Positions 10,050-17,748 of a stretch of DNA of 29,124 bases are shown here, piece after piece. Made by a program: the position numbers and the translations under genes. The notes beneath the pieces were generated by a model, which saw only the letters and a list, made by a program, of their open reading frames with translations, had not been told where the DNA came from and did no database searches. The DNA lies in assembly GCA_039812545.1 (NCBI GenBank), contig JBDIAR010000015.1, positions 1-29,124 of the forward strand. Reading direction: 5' to 3'. How positions within the stretch are numbered: the first letter of the stretch is position 1; every line of letters starts with the position of its first letter. This DNA comes from JBDIAR01 sp039812545. Lineage in GTDB: Bacteria > Actinomycetota > Actinomycetes > Actinomycetales > Dermatophilaceae.

Positions 10050-11447
10050 ATGGCCGAGGCAACCGAACTCTCCGTCGAACCCACCCCGATCCCCGGGTTG
10101 CTGGTGCTGCGGCTGCCGACTCCCGGCGATTCGCGGGGATGGTTCAAGGAGAACTGGCAGCGGGCCAAGATGACGGCGCTCGGGCTGCCGGACTTCGGGC
10201 CGGTCCAGCATTCGGTGTCGTACAACGCGGTTCGCGGCGTGACCCGCGGCTTTCACGGCGAGCCGTGGGACAAGCTCGTTTCGGTGCTCTCGGGCGAGGC
10301 GTTCGGTTGCTGGGTCGACCTGCGGGAGGGCCCGACGTTCGGCACGACGTTTTCGATCGTGCTGGACCGCAACACGTCGGTCTTCGTCCCGCGCGGAGTC
10401 GGCAACTCGTTCCAGGCGATCACGGACGGACTCATCTACTCCTATCTGGTCAACGACCACTGGAGTGCCGACGCGGTGTCGCGATACAGCTATGTCAACC
10501 TGGCCGACGAGACGCTGGCCGTGGACTGGCCGATCCCGCTGTCCGAGGCCACCATGTCGGAGGCCGACCGCAACCACCCGCGACTGGCCGAAACGACTGC
10601 GATGGCGCCCCGGCGCGCGATCGTGCTCGGCGGCAACGGACAGCTGGGCCGGGCGTTGCGGGCGCTGCTGCCCGATGCCACCTATGTCGATCTGCCCGAG
10701 TTCGACCTCGGCGACCCAGCCTGTGTCGCGGGGTTCGACTGGTCGCCGTACGACGTCATCGTCAACGCAGCGGCATACACCGCAGTCGATCTCGCCGAGA
10801 CGGACGAGGGGCGCGGGCCTTGTTGGGCGGCGAACGCGACGGGTGTCGCAACCCTGGCCCGACTCGCCCGCGACCGGCGGATGACCCTGGTCCACGTCTC
10901 CACCGACTACGTGTTCGACGGCACGCGCGAGATCCACACCGAGGACGAACCGCTGTCGCCGCTCGGGGTGTACGGCCAATCCAAGGCCGCCGGCGAGTTG
11001 GCCGCCGCAGCGGCACCGAAGCACTACCTGCTGCGCACCAGCTGGGTCGTCGGCGACGGACGGAACTTCGTCCGGACGATGGCCGAGCTCGCCGCAAAAG
11101 GTGTCGCCCCGGCCGTCGTCGCCGACCAGTACGGCCGGTTGACCTTCGCGGATGACCTCGCGCGCGGAATCGTCCATCTGCTCACCAGCGGCGCGGCATA
11201 CGGCACCTACCAACTCTCGTGCTCCGGCCCGGTCACGACGTGGGCCGGCATCGCCAAACGGGTCTACGAACTCGTCGGCGCGGACCCCGACGCCATCTCG
11301 GAAACCACGACAGCGGCATACGGGGAGGGCAAGGCGATGGCACCGCGACCGGTGCACAGTACGTTGGATCTGTCGCGGATCGAGGCCACCGGCTTCGTGC
11401 CCGCCTACGGGGACGAAGCGCTGCGCGCGTACCTCACCAAGAGCTGA
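10050..11447 (+). CDS. rfbCD: Bifunctional dTDP-4-dehydrorhamnose 3,5-epimerase / reductase (RmlC-RmlD fusion)
   Basis: This 465-residue protein joins the last two steps of dTDP-L-rhamnose synthesis. Residues about 10-180 form an RmlC-like cupin with the RGFH catalytic histidine (H69), K75 and the LIYSY tyrosine region (Y130/Y132). The usual AHGF segment reads GNSF, with N119 where a histidine is usual. Residues about 188-465 are an RmlD reductase: GGNGQLG (194-200), NAAAYTAVDLAE, STDYVFDG, and the YGQSK catalytic pair (Y308, K312). The RmlD half looks fully equipped. The cupin half is divergent, so the epimerase activity is slightly less certain. Such fusions are known in actinobacteria. GAAGGA lies before the ATG. 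Confidence 0.92.
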   Translation: MAEATELSVEPTPIPGLLVLRLPTPGDSRGWFKENWQRAKMTALGLPDFGPVQHSVSYNAVRGVTRGFHGEPWDKLVSVLSGEAFGCWVDLREGPTFGTTFSIVLDRNTSVFVPRGVGNSFQAITDGLIYSYLVNDHWSADAVSRYSYVNLADETLAVDWPIPLSEATMSEADRNHPRLAETTAMAPRRAIVLGGNGQLGRALRALLPDATYVDLPEFDLGDPACVAGFDWSPYDVIVNAAAYTAVDLAETDEGRGPCWAANATGVATLARLARDRRMTLVHVSTDYVFDGTREIHTEDEPLSPLGVYGQSKAAGELAAAAAPKHYLLRTSWVVGDGRNFVRTMAELAAKGVAPAVVADQYGRLTFADDLARGIVHLLTSGAAYGTYQLSCSGPVTTWAGIAKRVYELVGADPDAISETTTAAYGEGKAMAPRPVHSTLDLSRIEATGFVPAYGDEALRAYLTKS

Positions 11448-11467
11448 GTCGCGGGGTCACAGCCCGT

Positions 11468-11580
11468 CCTCGCTCGTTCTATCCGGCGTCCGTCCGCGCC
11501 CCGCTGCGGGCCTCGCTCGTTCCTCGCTCGTGTCCTCGCTGGGGCTGTCCGTCCGCGCCCTCGCTCGTGTCCTCGCGCTG
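11468..11580. repeat. Degenerate direct repeats of CCTCGCTCGT
   Basis: Six full or partial units begin at 11468, 11511, 11522, 11534, 11559 and 11571. A second element, GTCCGTCCGCGCC, occurs twice 59 bp apart (11488-11500 and 11547-11559). The patch fills the convergent gap between the rfbC-rfbD stop and the small gene at 11587. It has no CRISPR-like regular spacing and no convincing reading frame. It also contains the short hairpin CCCGCTGCGGG, without a U-tract. Confidence 0.7.
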
Positions 11581-11586
11581 TCGTCG

Positions 11587-11784
11587 TCAGTCGGTCAACT
11601 CCCGGAGGCGGCGGCTCGCCGCCCGATACACCAACAACGGAACGAAATCGCGGACCGGGCCGGTCAGGGCCGCCCGCTCGCACCGGACGGCCGCCTCCAC
11701 GTACTCCGGCGGCAACTCCACGAAGCGCGCTCGTAACTCGTCATACACCTCCTGTATGCCGCGCGCTTCCCGTTGTTCATCCAC
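11587..11784 (-). CDS. Small three-helix-bundle dimerisation-type protein
   Basis: A 65-residue acidic/basic helical protein starting with GTG. The arrangement of about 22 residues of helix, LPPEYVEAAVR, then GPVRDFVPLLVYRAASRRLREL resembles the actinobacterial three-helix-bundle dimerisation domain family, whose hallmark is the VRDFVPVLVER-like segment. The role of that family is unknown to me. It follows the GNAT gene by only 3 bp on the same strand, so the two are probably translated from one mRNA. Family assignment rests on memory of the C-terminal motif. Confidence 0.65.
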   Translation of the reverse strand: MDEQREARGIQEVYDELRARFVELPPEYVEAAVRCERAALTGPVRDFVPLLVYRAASRRLRELTD

Positions 11785-11787
11785 CCG

Positions 11788-12423
11788 TCAACTGTGCCAC
11801 GACTCCACGCCCCCGCGCGCCCGGTCGGCGCAATCCCCGGGTCGACGACCCAGGTCCGACCACTCGGACCGCAGCACCGACCACACCTGCAGGTCAACCC
11901 ACCTGCCCTTGAACACCGAATCCGCACGGATCGTGCCGTCCAGAGTCAGCCCCAACCTCAGGCATACCGCCGCCGACGTCGGATTGAGTCGGTCCACGCG
12001 CGCCGAGACCTTGTGGGCGCCGACCTCCTCGAACGCCACCCGCACCAGGGCTCTCCCGGCCTGCGTTGCCAGACCCATTCCCCGCGCCGCGGGAGCGAGC
12101 ACCCAACCGATCTCGGCGCATTCGCCCCGGCCCTCACCCGGGTCACCGAGCCGCAGCACCACATCGCCGACGACTCGCCCCTCGAACTCGGCGACCAGGA
12201 ACACCACCCGGTTATCGCCGCCGAGTTCCCCGTATGCCATCCGCCGGGTCACGAACTCCGTCACGGTGTCCGGGGTCAAGACGTCGCCCGGGATCCAGTG
12301 GAGCACCTCCGGAAGGCCGCGGTACACCAGCAGGTCCGCCTCATCGCCGAGGCGGACCTGCCGAAGGATGAGCCGCTCGGTCCGGATCGGCAACACCGGA
12401 ATCGGCATCCGCGAGTTCACCAT
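11788..12423 (-). CDS. GNAT-family N-acetyltransferase (RimJ/RimL type)
   Basis: The product (211 residues from ATG at 12423) belongs to the RimJ/RimL-like branch of acetyl-CoA-dependent N-acetyltransferases. It shows the ERLILRQVRLGDEADL opening, the acetyl-CoA-binding region IGWVLAPAARGMGLATQAGRAL, and the NPTSAAVCLRLGL helix typical of the subfamily. The substrate cannot be told; protein N-termini or small amines are typical. The frame is open further upstream to 12498 but that part overlaps ygeY. A start at 12408 (MPIPVLPIRTERL) is equally plausible. It lies 37 bp after ygeY and 3 bp before the small helical gene, so it may be the tail of the ygeW-ygeY operon, though nothing ties it to purine breakdown. 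Confidence 0.88.
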   Translation of the reverse strand: MVNSRMPIPVLPIRTERLILRQVRLGDEADLLVYRGLPEVLHWIPGDVLTPDTVTEFVTRRMAYGELGGDNRVVFLVAEFEGRVVGDVVLRLGDPGEGRGECAEIGWVLAPAARGMGLATQAGRALVRVAFEEVGAHKVSARVDRLNPTSAAVCLRLGLTLDGTIRADSVFKGRWVDLQVWSVLRSEWSDLGRRPGDCADRARGGVESWHS

Positions 12424-12460
12424 CCCCGCGCAAACACGTTCCCGGCCGACAGCCGGACGA

Positions 12461-13684
12461 CTACTTGTCGGCGCAGTAGATCGTCGGGACGACGGCATAC
12501 AGCGCGGCGCAGCGCACCAGGTCGTCCTTCCACTGCAGTTCGTTCGGGGCGTGCGCCTGGGCCTCCTTGCCCGGCCCGAACCCGACGCCGGGGATGCCGT
12601 GGCGCCCGGCGGTGGCGACCAGGTTCGTCGAGAAGGTCCACTTGTCCACCCGCGGTTCGCCGTAGAGACCGCGGTGTGCCTCGATGACGGCGGCGACGTG
12701 CGGGTCGGACTCCTGGTTCACCCACGTCGGGAAGTAGCACTCCTGGCCGTAGTCCTTCCCGGTCCAGGCGGTCGCGTCGTACTCGTACATCGACACCTTC
12801 GCGCCCCACTTCTGCACCGACGGCAGGGCCTCGATCTCGGCGATCGCGCTCTGCCAGGTCTCGCCCCAGGTGAGGCGACGGTCCAGCGAGATGGCGCACG
12901 AGTCGGCCACCGCACACCGGGACGGCGAGGTGAAGAAGATCTCCGACGTGGTGACGGTGCCCTTGCCGAGGAAGTCGTCGTGGTGCAGCTTGTCGTTGAG
13001 ATCGCGCACCTCCAGCAGGATCTCGGCCATCTTGTAGATCGCGTTGTCACCGCGCTCGGGAGCCGAACCGTGGCAGGACACACCCGACACCTCGACGCGA
13101 ATCTCCATCCGGCCGCGGTGTCCGCGGTAGACGCCGTGGTCGGTGGGTTCGGTGGACACGATGAACTCCGGCCGGACGCCCTCCTCCTCGATGAGGTAGA
13201 GCCAGCACATCCCGTCGCAGTCCTCTTCTTGCACGGTGCCGGTGACCAGGTACGTGTACTTGTCCGAGAGCAGCCCGAGGTCACGGGCGATCGCACCGCC
13301 GTAGACCGCCGAGACGACCCCGCCGAGCTGGTCCGAACCGCCCCGGCCGCCGACGACCTCGTCGTCCTCCATGCCCTCGAACGGGTCGAACTCCCAGTTG
13401 TCCGGGTTCCCCACGCCGACGGTGTCGATGTGGCCGTCGAAGGCGATCAGCGTCGGCCCGTCACCCATGTATCCGATGGCGCTGCCGATGCCGTCGATCC
13501 GGGTCTTGGTGTAGCCGAGCTTGTCCATCTCGGCGACGATGAGCCGCGCCTTCGCCTCCTCCTGGCAGCTCGTGCCCTTGTTCTTGATCAGCGCGCGCAG
13601 GAAGGCGACCATGTCGTCGCGGTAGCCCTGCGCGACCTCCTTGACCTTGGCGTAGTCGATGTCGAGGTGCGCGGCGGTTGTCAT
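12461..13684 (-). CDS. ygeY: YgeY-family M20 metallohydrolase (selenium/purine cluster)
   Basis: M20/M28-type di-zinc hydrolase of 407 residues, closest in character to E. coli YgeY, annotated as a selenium-metabolism-linked hydrolase. Metal and catalytic residues are visible: H85 and D87 in FDGHIDTVG, bridging D118 in GGRGGSDQLGG, and E152-E153 in VQEEDCDG. A dimerisation domain contains SVSCHGSAPERG-type residues, and a C-terminal histidine lies in AQAHAPNE. AGGAGG precedes ATG at 13684. It lies about 107 bp after ygeW on the same strand, the same pairing as in E. coli. The true substrate is not established; an amide or amidine from purine-ring breakdown is likely from context. A small hairpin (12442-12456) follows the stop. 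Confidence 0.92.
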   Translation of the reverse strand: MTTAAHLDIDYAKVKEVAQGYRDDMVAFLRALIKNKGTSCQEEAKARLIVAEMDKLGYTKTRIDGIGSAIGYMGDGPTLIAFDGHIDTVGVGNPDNWEFDPFEGMEDDEVVGGRGGSDQLGGVVSAVYGGAIARDLGLLSDKYTYLVTGTVQEEDCDGMCWLYLIEEEGVRPEFIVSTEPTDHGVYRGHRGRMEIRVEVSGVSCHGSAPERGDNAIYKMAEILLEVRDLNDKLHHDDFLGKGTVTTSEIFFTSPSRCAVADSCAISLDRRLTWGETWQSAIAEIEALPSVQKWGAKVSMYEYDATAWTGKDYGQECYFPTWVNQESDPHVAAVIEAHRGLYGEPRVDKWTFSTNLVATAGRHGIPGVGFGPGKEAQAHAPNELQWKDDLVRCAALYAVVPTIYCADK

Positions 13685-13790
13685 CTGGTGCCTCCTGGGC
13701 GGCGGTGCGAGCGATCTGCGGGCAGCGATGGGTGGAGAGTGAAGAGTCGGCGGGTTGTCGGTATGCCGTTGGGCACGTATGCGATTCGGG

Positions 13791-14981
13791 TCAGGACTGC
13801 CAGCGGCGCAGGTCCCGATCCCACAGTTCCCGGAGCTTGGCGGCCGGGTCCTTGACCTTCTGCAGGAAGATCATGGCGGCGATGGCATACGGCTTGTTGC
13901 TGGCCTGCTGGTAGAGCGGGACGCGGTACCGGTCGAAGACGGAGGCGTCCACCTCGCCCTCGGTGCACGACACCCCGGTGATGTCGGCGGGCAGCGGATG
14001 CATGTAGAGCGCATCGCCGCCGGCGGTGCTGGCCATCAGGTCTTCGGTCGTGGTCCAGTCCTTGTGCTCGGCGTTCTGGGCGAGCAGACGCCTTTCCAGC
14101 GCCTTGATGCCGTTGGTGTCCCCGGCGCCGTAGAGGTCGGTGCGCTCCTGCATGGCCGCGAACGGCGCCCAACTCTTCGGGCAGACGATGTCGGCGCCCT
14201 CGAAGGCCTCGGTCATCGAGTTCGTCACCCGGAACGAACCACCGGACGCGGCGGCGTTGGCGGCGGCCACTTCCCGGGTCTCGGCCATCACGTCGTAGCC
14301 CTGCGGGTGGGCCAGCACCACGTCCATCCCGAACCGGGTCATCAGCCCGATCATGCCCTGCGGCACCGACAGCGGTTTGCCGTAGCTCGGCGAATACGCC
14401 CACGTCATCGCGAGCTTCTTGCCGCGCAGGTTCTCCAGGCTGCCGTAGGTGTGGATGAGGTGGAGCAGATCGGCGGTGGACTGGGTGGGGTGGTCGATGT
14501 CGCACTGCAGCGACACGAGCGTGGGCCGTTGTTCGAGAACGCCGGACTCGTAGCCCTCCTGGACGTATGCCGCGAAGTCCGTCATGTAGGTGTGGCCCTT
14601 GCCGATGTACATGTCGTCGCGGATGCCGATGACGTCGGCCATGAAGGAGATCATGTTCGCGGTCTCCTTGACGGTCTCGCCGTGAGCTACCTGAGACTTG
14701 CCCTCGTCGAAATCCTGCAACGCCAAGCCGAGCAGGTTCGTCGCCGAGGAGAACGAGAACCGGGTGCGCGTGGAGTTGTCGCGGAACAGCGAGATGGCCA
14801 GGCCCGAGTCGAAGATCCTTGCACTGCGGCCCGATTCGCGCAGGGCGCGAAGCGCGTCGGCGACGGCCAGCACCGCTCGTATCTCGTCCTCGCTCTTGTC
14901 CCAGGTGAAGAAGAAGTCGTCCTGGAACAGGCCGGCGTAATCCAGCCCGTCGAGCTTGGCCAGTTGGCCGGTGAAGTCCAT
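13791..14981 (-). CDS. ygeW: Knotted carbamoyltransferase YgeW
   Basis: Member of the aspartate/ornithine carbamoyltransferase fold, in the YgeW branch with a knotted C-terminal domain. From ATG at 14981 it is 396 residues, the same as E. coli YgeW as I recall it; GAGGAG lies about 10 nt upstream. The carbamoyl-phosphate site STRTR is at residues 70-74, preceded by FRDN; DHPTQS is at about 163-168 and MHPLPAD near residue 330. An upstream extension to 15074 is open but would add an unlikely N-terminus. In the purine-degradation context it may run in the direction that yields carbamoyl phosphate from a carbamoylated intermediate; the acceptor is not established. It is the first gene of a minus-strand unit with ygeY. 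Confidence 0.93.
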   Translation of the reverse strand: MDFTGQLAKLDGLDYAGLFQDDFFFTWDKSEDEIRAVLAVADALRALRESGRSARIFDSGLAISLFRDNSTRTRFSFSSATNLLGLALQDFDEGKSQVAHGETVKETANMISFMADVIGIRDDMYIGKGHTYMTDFAAYVQEGYESGVLEQRPTLVSLQCDIDHPTQSTADLLHLIHTYGSLENLRGKKLAMTWAYSPSYGKPLSVPQGMIGLMTRFGMDVVLAHPQGYDVMAETREVAAANAAASGGSFRVTNSMTEAFEGADIVCPKSWAPFAAMQERTDLYGAGDTNGIKALERRLLAQNAEHKDWTTTEDLMASTAGGDALYMHPLPADITGVSCTEGEVDASVFDRYRVPLYQQASNKPYAIAAMIFLQKVKDPAAKLRELWDRDLRRWQS

Positions 14982-15082
14982 CGGAAATGTGCTCCTCGTC
15001 GAACGGATCTCCGGCGCCGGGGGGCGCCTCTCGAACGATTCCGAGGGTAACATCGACCTTCCGAGTGAAGCCATAACTTTGG

Positions 15083-15121
15083 GTCAAGTATATTGACTCT
15101 GGTCAGGGTTGGCGATATACC
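15083..15121 (+). promoter_or_regulatory. Promoter and candidate operator of the unknown-gene/xdhC unit
   Basis: TTGACT (15093-15098) and TATACC (15116-15121) are separated by 17 bp, and the ATG at 15130 lies 8 nt beyond, giving a near-leaderless mRNA. The -35 box is the right arm of a 15-bp dyad, GTCAAGTATATTGAC (15083-15097), so a bound repressor would cover it. The same 148-bp gap must hold the divergent ygeW promoter, so one regulator could control both directions. Confidence 0.6.
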
Positions 15122-15129
15122 CTGGCCGC

Positions 15130-15981
15130 ATGCCAGCAGCCCGCCGCCGCCCGCCGGAGGCGATGCCGCCCGACCTCGCCCCTCCCCCGACCCCCCAGCA
15201 TCCGCCCGATCCGCCGGCCTCGTCGCCCCGCGAATCCCAGTCCGCGCGCGACGCCGTCGCCATTCTCGCCAGCGCCCCCTCGATGCTCGCGAAGGTCGCA
15301 CCGTACGTCACGACCGGCGAGCTTGGGCGACAGGTCGATTGGGCCGGCGTGGCTCGGGCCGCGACGGCCAGTGTGCTGTCGGGGACGGAACGCGCCTTCC
15401 TCGGGATCTGCGCCGAACTCGCCGGGTATGCCGGGGACGGTCAGTCCCGGGACGATGCCTTCGGTGTGCGGTGGGACGCGATGGACGGTCAGCACCAGGC
15501 GATGGTGGCCAGCGTGCTCATGCAGTCCGCCCAGGGTCGCAAAGCGGAAGAGGCGGCGGTTCTGGCTCGACTCGGGCTGGCGCCGACACAACCGATGCCG
15601 TTGGGGTCCAAGGCGGTTCGGGTCCGGTTGGGTCCGGACATTCCCGCCGTCGTGGGCGACGCGCTCGGGCGCGAACGGGTCGGGTTCGCCGAGGGATTGT
15701 CCGATCACGAGGTGTGGCTGCGCGGTCGGGGGGTGTGGCGCATGCAGGCCGATCGGGTGCTCACCTCGCAGTACCTGCTCATCGCACACGCCGGCACCGT
15801 GCGGATGGTCGGCACGATTGACGGCGTGACCATCCACGGGGACCGCGTCGCGATCATCGGCCGGCCATTGGGTGACCATCCGTTGGTGGGACGGCCAGAT
15901 CCACTGGACAACGCCTCACAAAACCCGGTGGCGTATGGCGATCTCGACGACGTGGACCTCGGAGGAGCGGATGGCGACTGA
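15130..15981 (+). CDS. Uncharacterised protein coupled to xdhC
   Basis: I do not recognise this 283-residue protein. Residues about 5-38 are proline-rich low complexity. A helical region (about 40-160) contains RQVDWAGVARAATASVLSG and an alanine-rich stretch. The C-terminal part (about 165-275) looks beta-rich, with HEVWLRGRGVWRM, a run of short hydrophobic strands, and DHPLVGRPDPLDNASQNP near the end. No signal peptide or membrane segment is evident. ATG at 15130 is preferred over TTG at 15109 because of the promoter spacing. Its last 11 bp overlap the start of xdhC, so the two are translationally coupled and may work together, but no function can be assigned. Confidence 0.75.
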   Translation: MPAARRRPPEAMPPDLAPPPTPQHPPDPPASSPRESQSARDAVAILASAPSMLAKVAPYVTTGELGRQVDWAGVARAATASVLSGTERAFLGICAELAGYAGDGQSRDDAFGVRWDAMDGQHQAMVASVLMQSAQGRKAEEAAVLARLGLAPTQPMPLGSKAVRVRLGPDIPAVVGDALGRERVGFAEGLSDHEVWLRGRGVWRMQADRVLTSQYLLIAHAGTVRMVGTIDGVTIHGDRVAIIGRPLGDHPLVGRPDPLDNASQNPVAYGDLDDVDLGGADGD

Positions 15982-17071
15982 ACCACTCGATGCGCTGCGG
16001 CGTTGGTACGCGCGGGGTTTGCCGTCGGTGATGGCGACGGTGGTGCGGACCTGGTCGTCGGCACCGCGCCCGGCGGGCTCCGTCCTGGCGGTCGGGCCGG
16101 ACGGCCAGATGGTCGGTAGCGTCACGGCAGGGTGCGTCGAGGCCGCCGTGCTGGAGGTATGCCGGGAGGTGGCTTCGTCCGGAACGCCGCGACTCGTGCG
16201 CTACGGGGTGAGCGACGCCGATGCCGCGGCCGTCGGCCTGTCCTGCGGTGGCACCATCGACGTCTTCGTCGAATCCGTGACGCCCCAGGCCTTTCCCGAG
16301 TTCGACGCCGCTTACGGCGAGGATTCGCCTGCCCTCGCGGTCGCCACGGTGATCGAGGGAAACGGCGACGATGTGGCCGACGGCGAGTCGGGCCACGGCG
16401 ATCTGGTCGGCCGACGGCTCGTCGTGCAGGCCGACGGCGACGTCGGAAGCCTCGGGGATCCGGTGCTCGACGCCCGGGTCGCCGAGCTGGTCCGATCGCG
16501 GCCGGACGCGGCGACCGAGGTGGCCGAGATCGAGGGCTTGCGGATCCTGATCACCCGCGCGCAGCGGCCGCCGCGGCTGATCGTCTGTGGCGCAAGCGAT
16601 CTCGGTGCCTGCGTCGCCGAACTCGCCTCCTACGTCGGCTATTCGGTGACGGTCGTCGATGCCCGCGAGACCTTCACCGCCGCACAACGCTTCCCGGCCG
16701 GGGTCCGCGTGGTGACCGACTGGCCGCATCGCTTCCTCGCCGGTGAGGCAGACGCCGGACGGCTCGACCGGCATACGGCTGTCGCGGTGCTGACCCACGA
16801 CGCAAAGTTCGACGTCCCGCTGATCGCCACGGCCCTCGCTCTGCCGCAGATCTCGTACGTCGGCCTGCTCGGCTCGCGCCGCACCCGAGAAGACCGCCTG
16901 GCCCGCCTGCGCGATGCCGGGGTGACCGACGAATCCCTCACGCGCATCAAGGCGCCCATCGGATTGGACCTCGGCGGCCGAGCACCGCGGGAGATCGCGC
17001 TCTCGGTCGTCGCCGAACTCGTCGCCACTCGACACGGCGGCTCGGCGGCCAACCGGCCAGCCGCTCTCTGA
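15971..17071 (+). CDS. xdhC: XdhC-family molybdenum hydroxylase maturation factor
   Basis: XdhC proteins bind molybdenum cofactor, promote its sulfuration and help insert it into xanthine dehydrogenase-type enzymes. The 366-residue product has the N-terminal XdhC/CoxI domain (SSAPRPAGSVLAVGPDGQMVGSVTAGCVEAAV, about 27-60, and LSCGGTIDVFVE, about 94-105). It also has the C-terminal Rossmann-like domain (VCGASDLGACVAELASYVGYSVTVVDAR, then VLTHDAKFDVPLI and YVGLLGSRRTREDR). GGAGGA precedes ATG at 15971, inside the end of the preceding gene. Its obvious client is the XdhD-type enzyme encoded at 19039-21597. It is about 17% longer than short CoxI-type forms, as expected for two-domain members. Confidence 0.92.
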   Translation: MATEPLDALRRWYARGLPSVMATVVRTWSSAPRPAGSVLAVGPDGQMVGSVTAGCVEAAVLEVCREVASSGTPRLVRYGVSDADAAAVGLSCGGTIDVFVESVTPQAFPEFDAAYGEDSPALAVATVIEGNGDDVADGESGHGDLVGRRLVVQADGDVGSLGDPVLDARVAELVRSRPDAATEVAEIEGLRILITRAQRPPRLIVCGASDLGACVAELASYVGYSVTVVDARETFTAAQRFPAGVRVVTDWPHRFLAGEADAGRLDRHTAVAVLTHDAKFDVPLIATALALPQISYVGLLGSRRTREDRLARLRDAGVTDESLTRIKAPIGLDLGGRAPREIALSVVAELVATRHGGSAANRPAAL

Positions 17072-17114
17072 CAGATTCGGCGCTCCGGCCGTCGCCGAGT
17101 GACGAAGGTTGCGC

Positions 17115-17120
17115 TAGAAT
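17115..17120 (+). promoter_or_regulatory. -10 box of the toxin-antitoxin pair
   Basis: TAGAAT lies exactly 7 nt before ATG 17128, giving a predicted leaderless mRNA. An ATG at 17122 is also in frame but would lie upstream of the predicted start of transcription. No clear -35 box is present. Phd/YefM antitoxins usually repress their own promoter, so an operator is expected nearby, but I see no strong dyad. Confidence 0.55.
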
Positions 17121-17127
17121 TATGTAC

Positions 17128-17412
17128 ATGACCACCATGCCCCTTGCGGAGGTTCGCGCCCACCTCTCCCGACTCGTGGAAGAGGCCGAGCGCACGCATC
17201 AGCGTGTAGAGGTCACGAAGAATGGTCGACGAGCTGCCGTCCTGCTGAGTGCGGATGACTACGACTCCCTCATCGAAACTCTTGAGATCCTCGGTGATAG
17301 CGAGACCATGTCCGAGATCCGCGAGGCCGAGCGCTCTCTTTCGCGAGGCGAGGTGTATTCGCTCGAGGAGGTCCAGGCCGAGATGCGGGCGCGTGGCCGG
17401 CTTGGCCGGTGA
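17128..17412 (+). CDS. Phd/YefM-family antitoxin
   Basis: A 94-residue antitoxin with the Phd/YefM fold. The N-terminal DNA-binding part reads PLAEVRAHLSRLVEEAERTHQRVEVTKNGRRAAVLLSADDYDSL, matching the family pattern of a short helix followed by ITKNGKP-A-VL-S-EY. The C-terminal half (EIREAERSLSRGEVYSLEEVQAEM) is the toxin-binding tail. It would neutralise the adjacent RelE-type toxin and repress the operon. Its stop overlaps the toxin start by 4 bp (GTGA), the usual coupling. The start at 17128 is chosen from the -10 spacing; 17122 adds two residues. Confidence 0.93.
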   Translation: MTTMPLAEVRAHLSRLVEEAERTHQRVEVTKNGRRAAVLLSADDYDSLIETLEILGDSETMSEIREAERSLSRGEVYSLEEVQAEMRARGRLGR

Positions 17413-17672
17413 GCTATCGCATCGAGCTGTCCCCGGCCGCGCGGCGAGCGCTGACGCAGACGTTGCCCGAGGCGGTCGCGGGGGCGTGCCTGAACTTCCT
17501 GACCGACGTCCTCGCGGAACAGCCGCGCCGAGTCGGTAAGCCTCTTCGCCATGAGCTGGCGGGCCGATGGTCAGCGCGCCGTGGCGAGTTCAGAGTGATC
17601 TACAAGATCAACGACGATCGAGTGGTCGTTCGAGTCGTCACCATTCGGCACCGGCGAGATGCCTACCGATGA
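17409..17672 (+). CDS. RelE/ParE-superfamily toxin
   Basis: An 87-residue RelE-type toxin starting at GTG 17409. It begins SYRIELSPAARRAL, carries KPLRHELAGRWSARRGEFRVIYKINDDRVVVRVVTIRHRRDAYR, and so has the C-terminal basic residues and tyrosine usual in ribosome-dependent mRNA interferases. Activity is inferred from the family; no residue was tested. It is coupled to the antitoxin and followed by a 76-bp convergent gap before the minus-strand lipoprotein gene. No clear terminator is visible in the gap, only a short GGCCG/CGGCC pairing. Confidence 0.92.
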   Translation: MSYRIELSPAARRALTQTLPEAVAGACLNFLTDVLAEQPRRVGKPLRHELAGRWSARRGEFRVIYKINDDRVVVRVVTIRHRRDAYR

Positions 17673-17748
17673 GTGTTTGCGGCTCGGCGGCCGACCACCT
17701 GTAACGGCCGGCGAAAACCATCCGCCCCTCCGATCTCTTGGCTCGCCC

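Noticed and set aside
11468..11580. CRISPR array
   Set aside because: Units are about 10 bp, irregularly spaced, with no unique spacers and no cas genes nearby.
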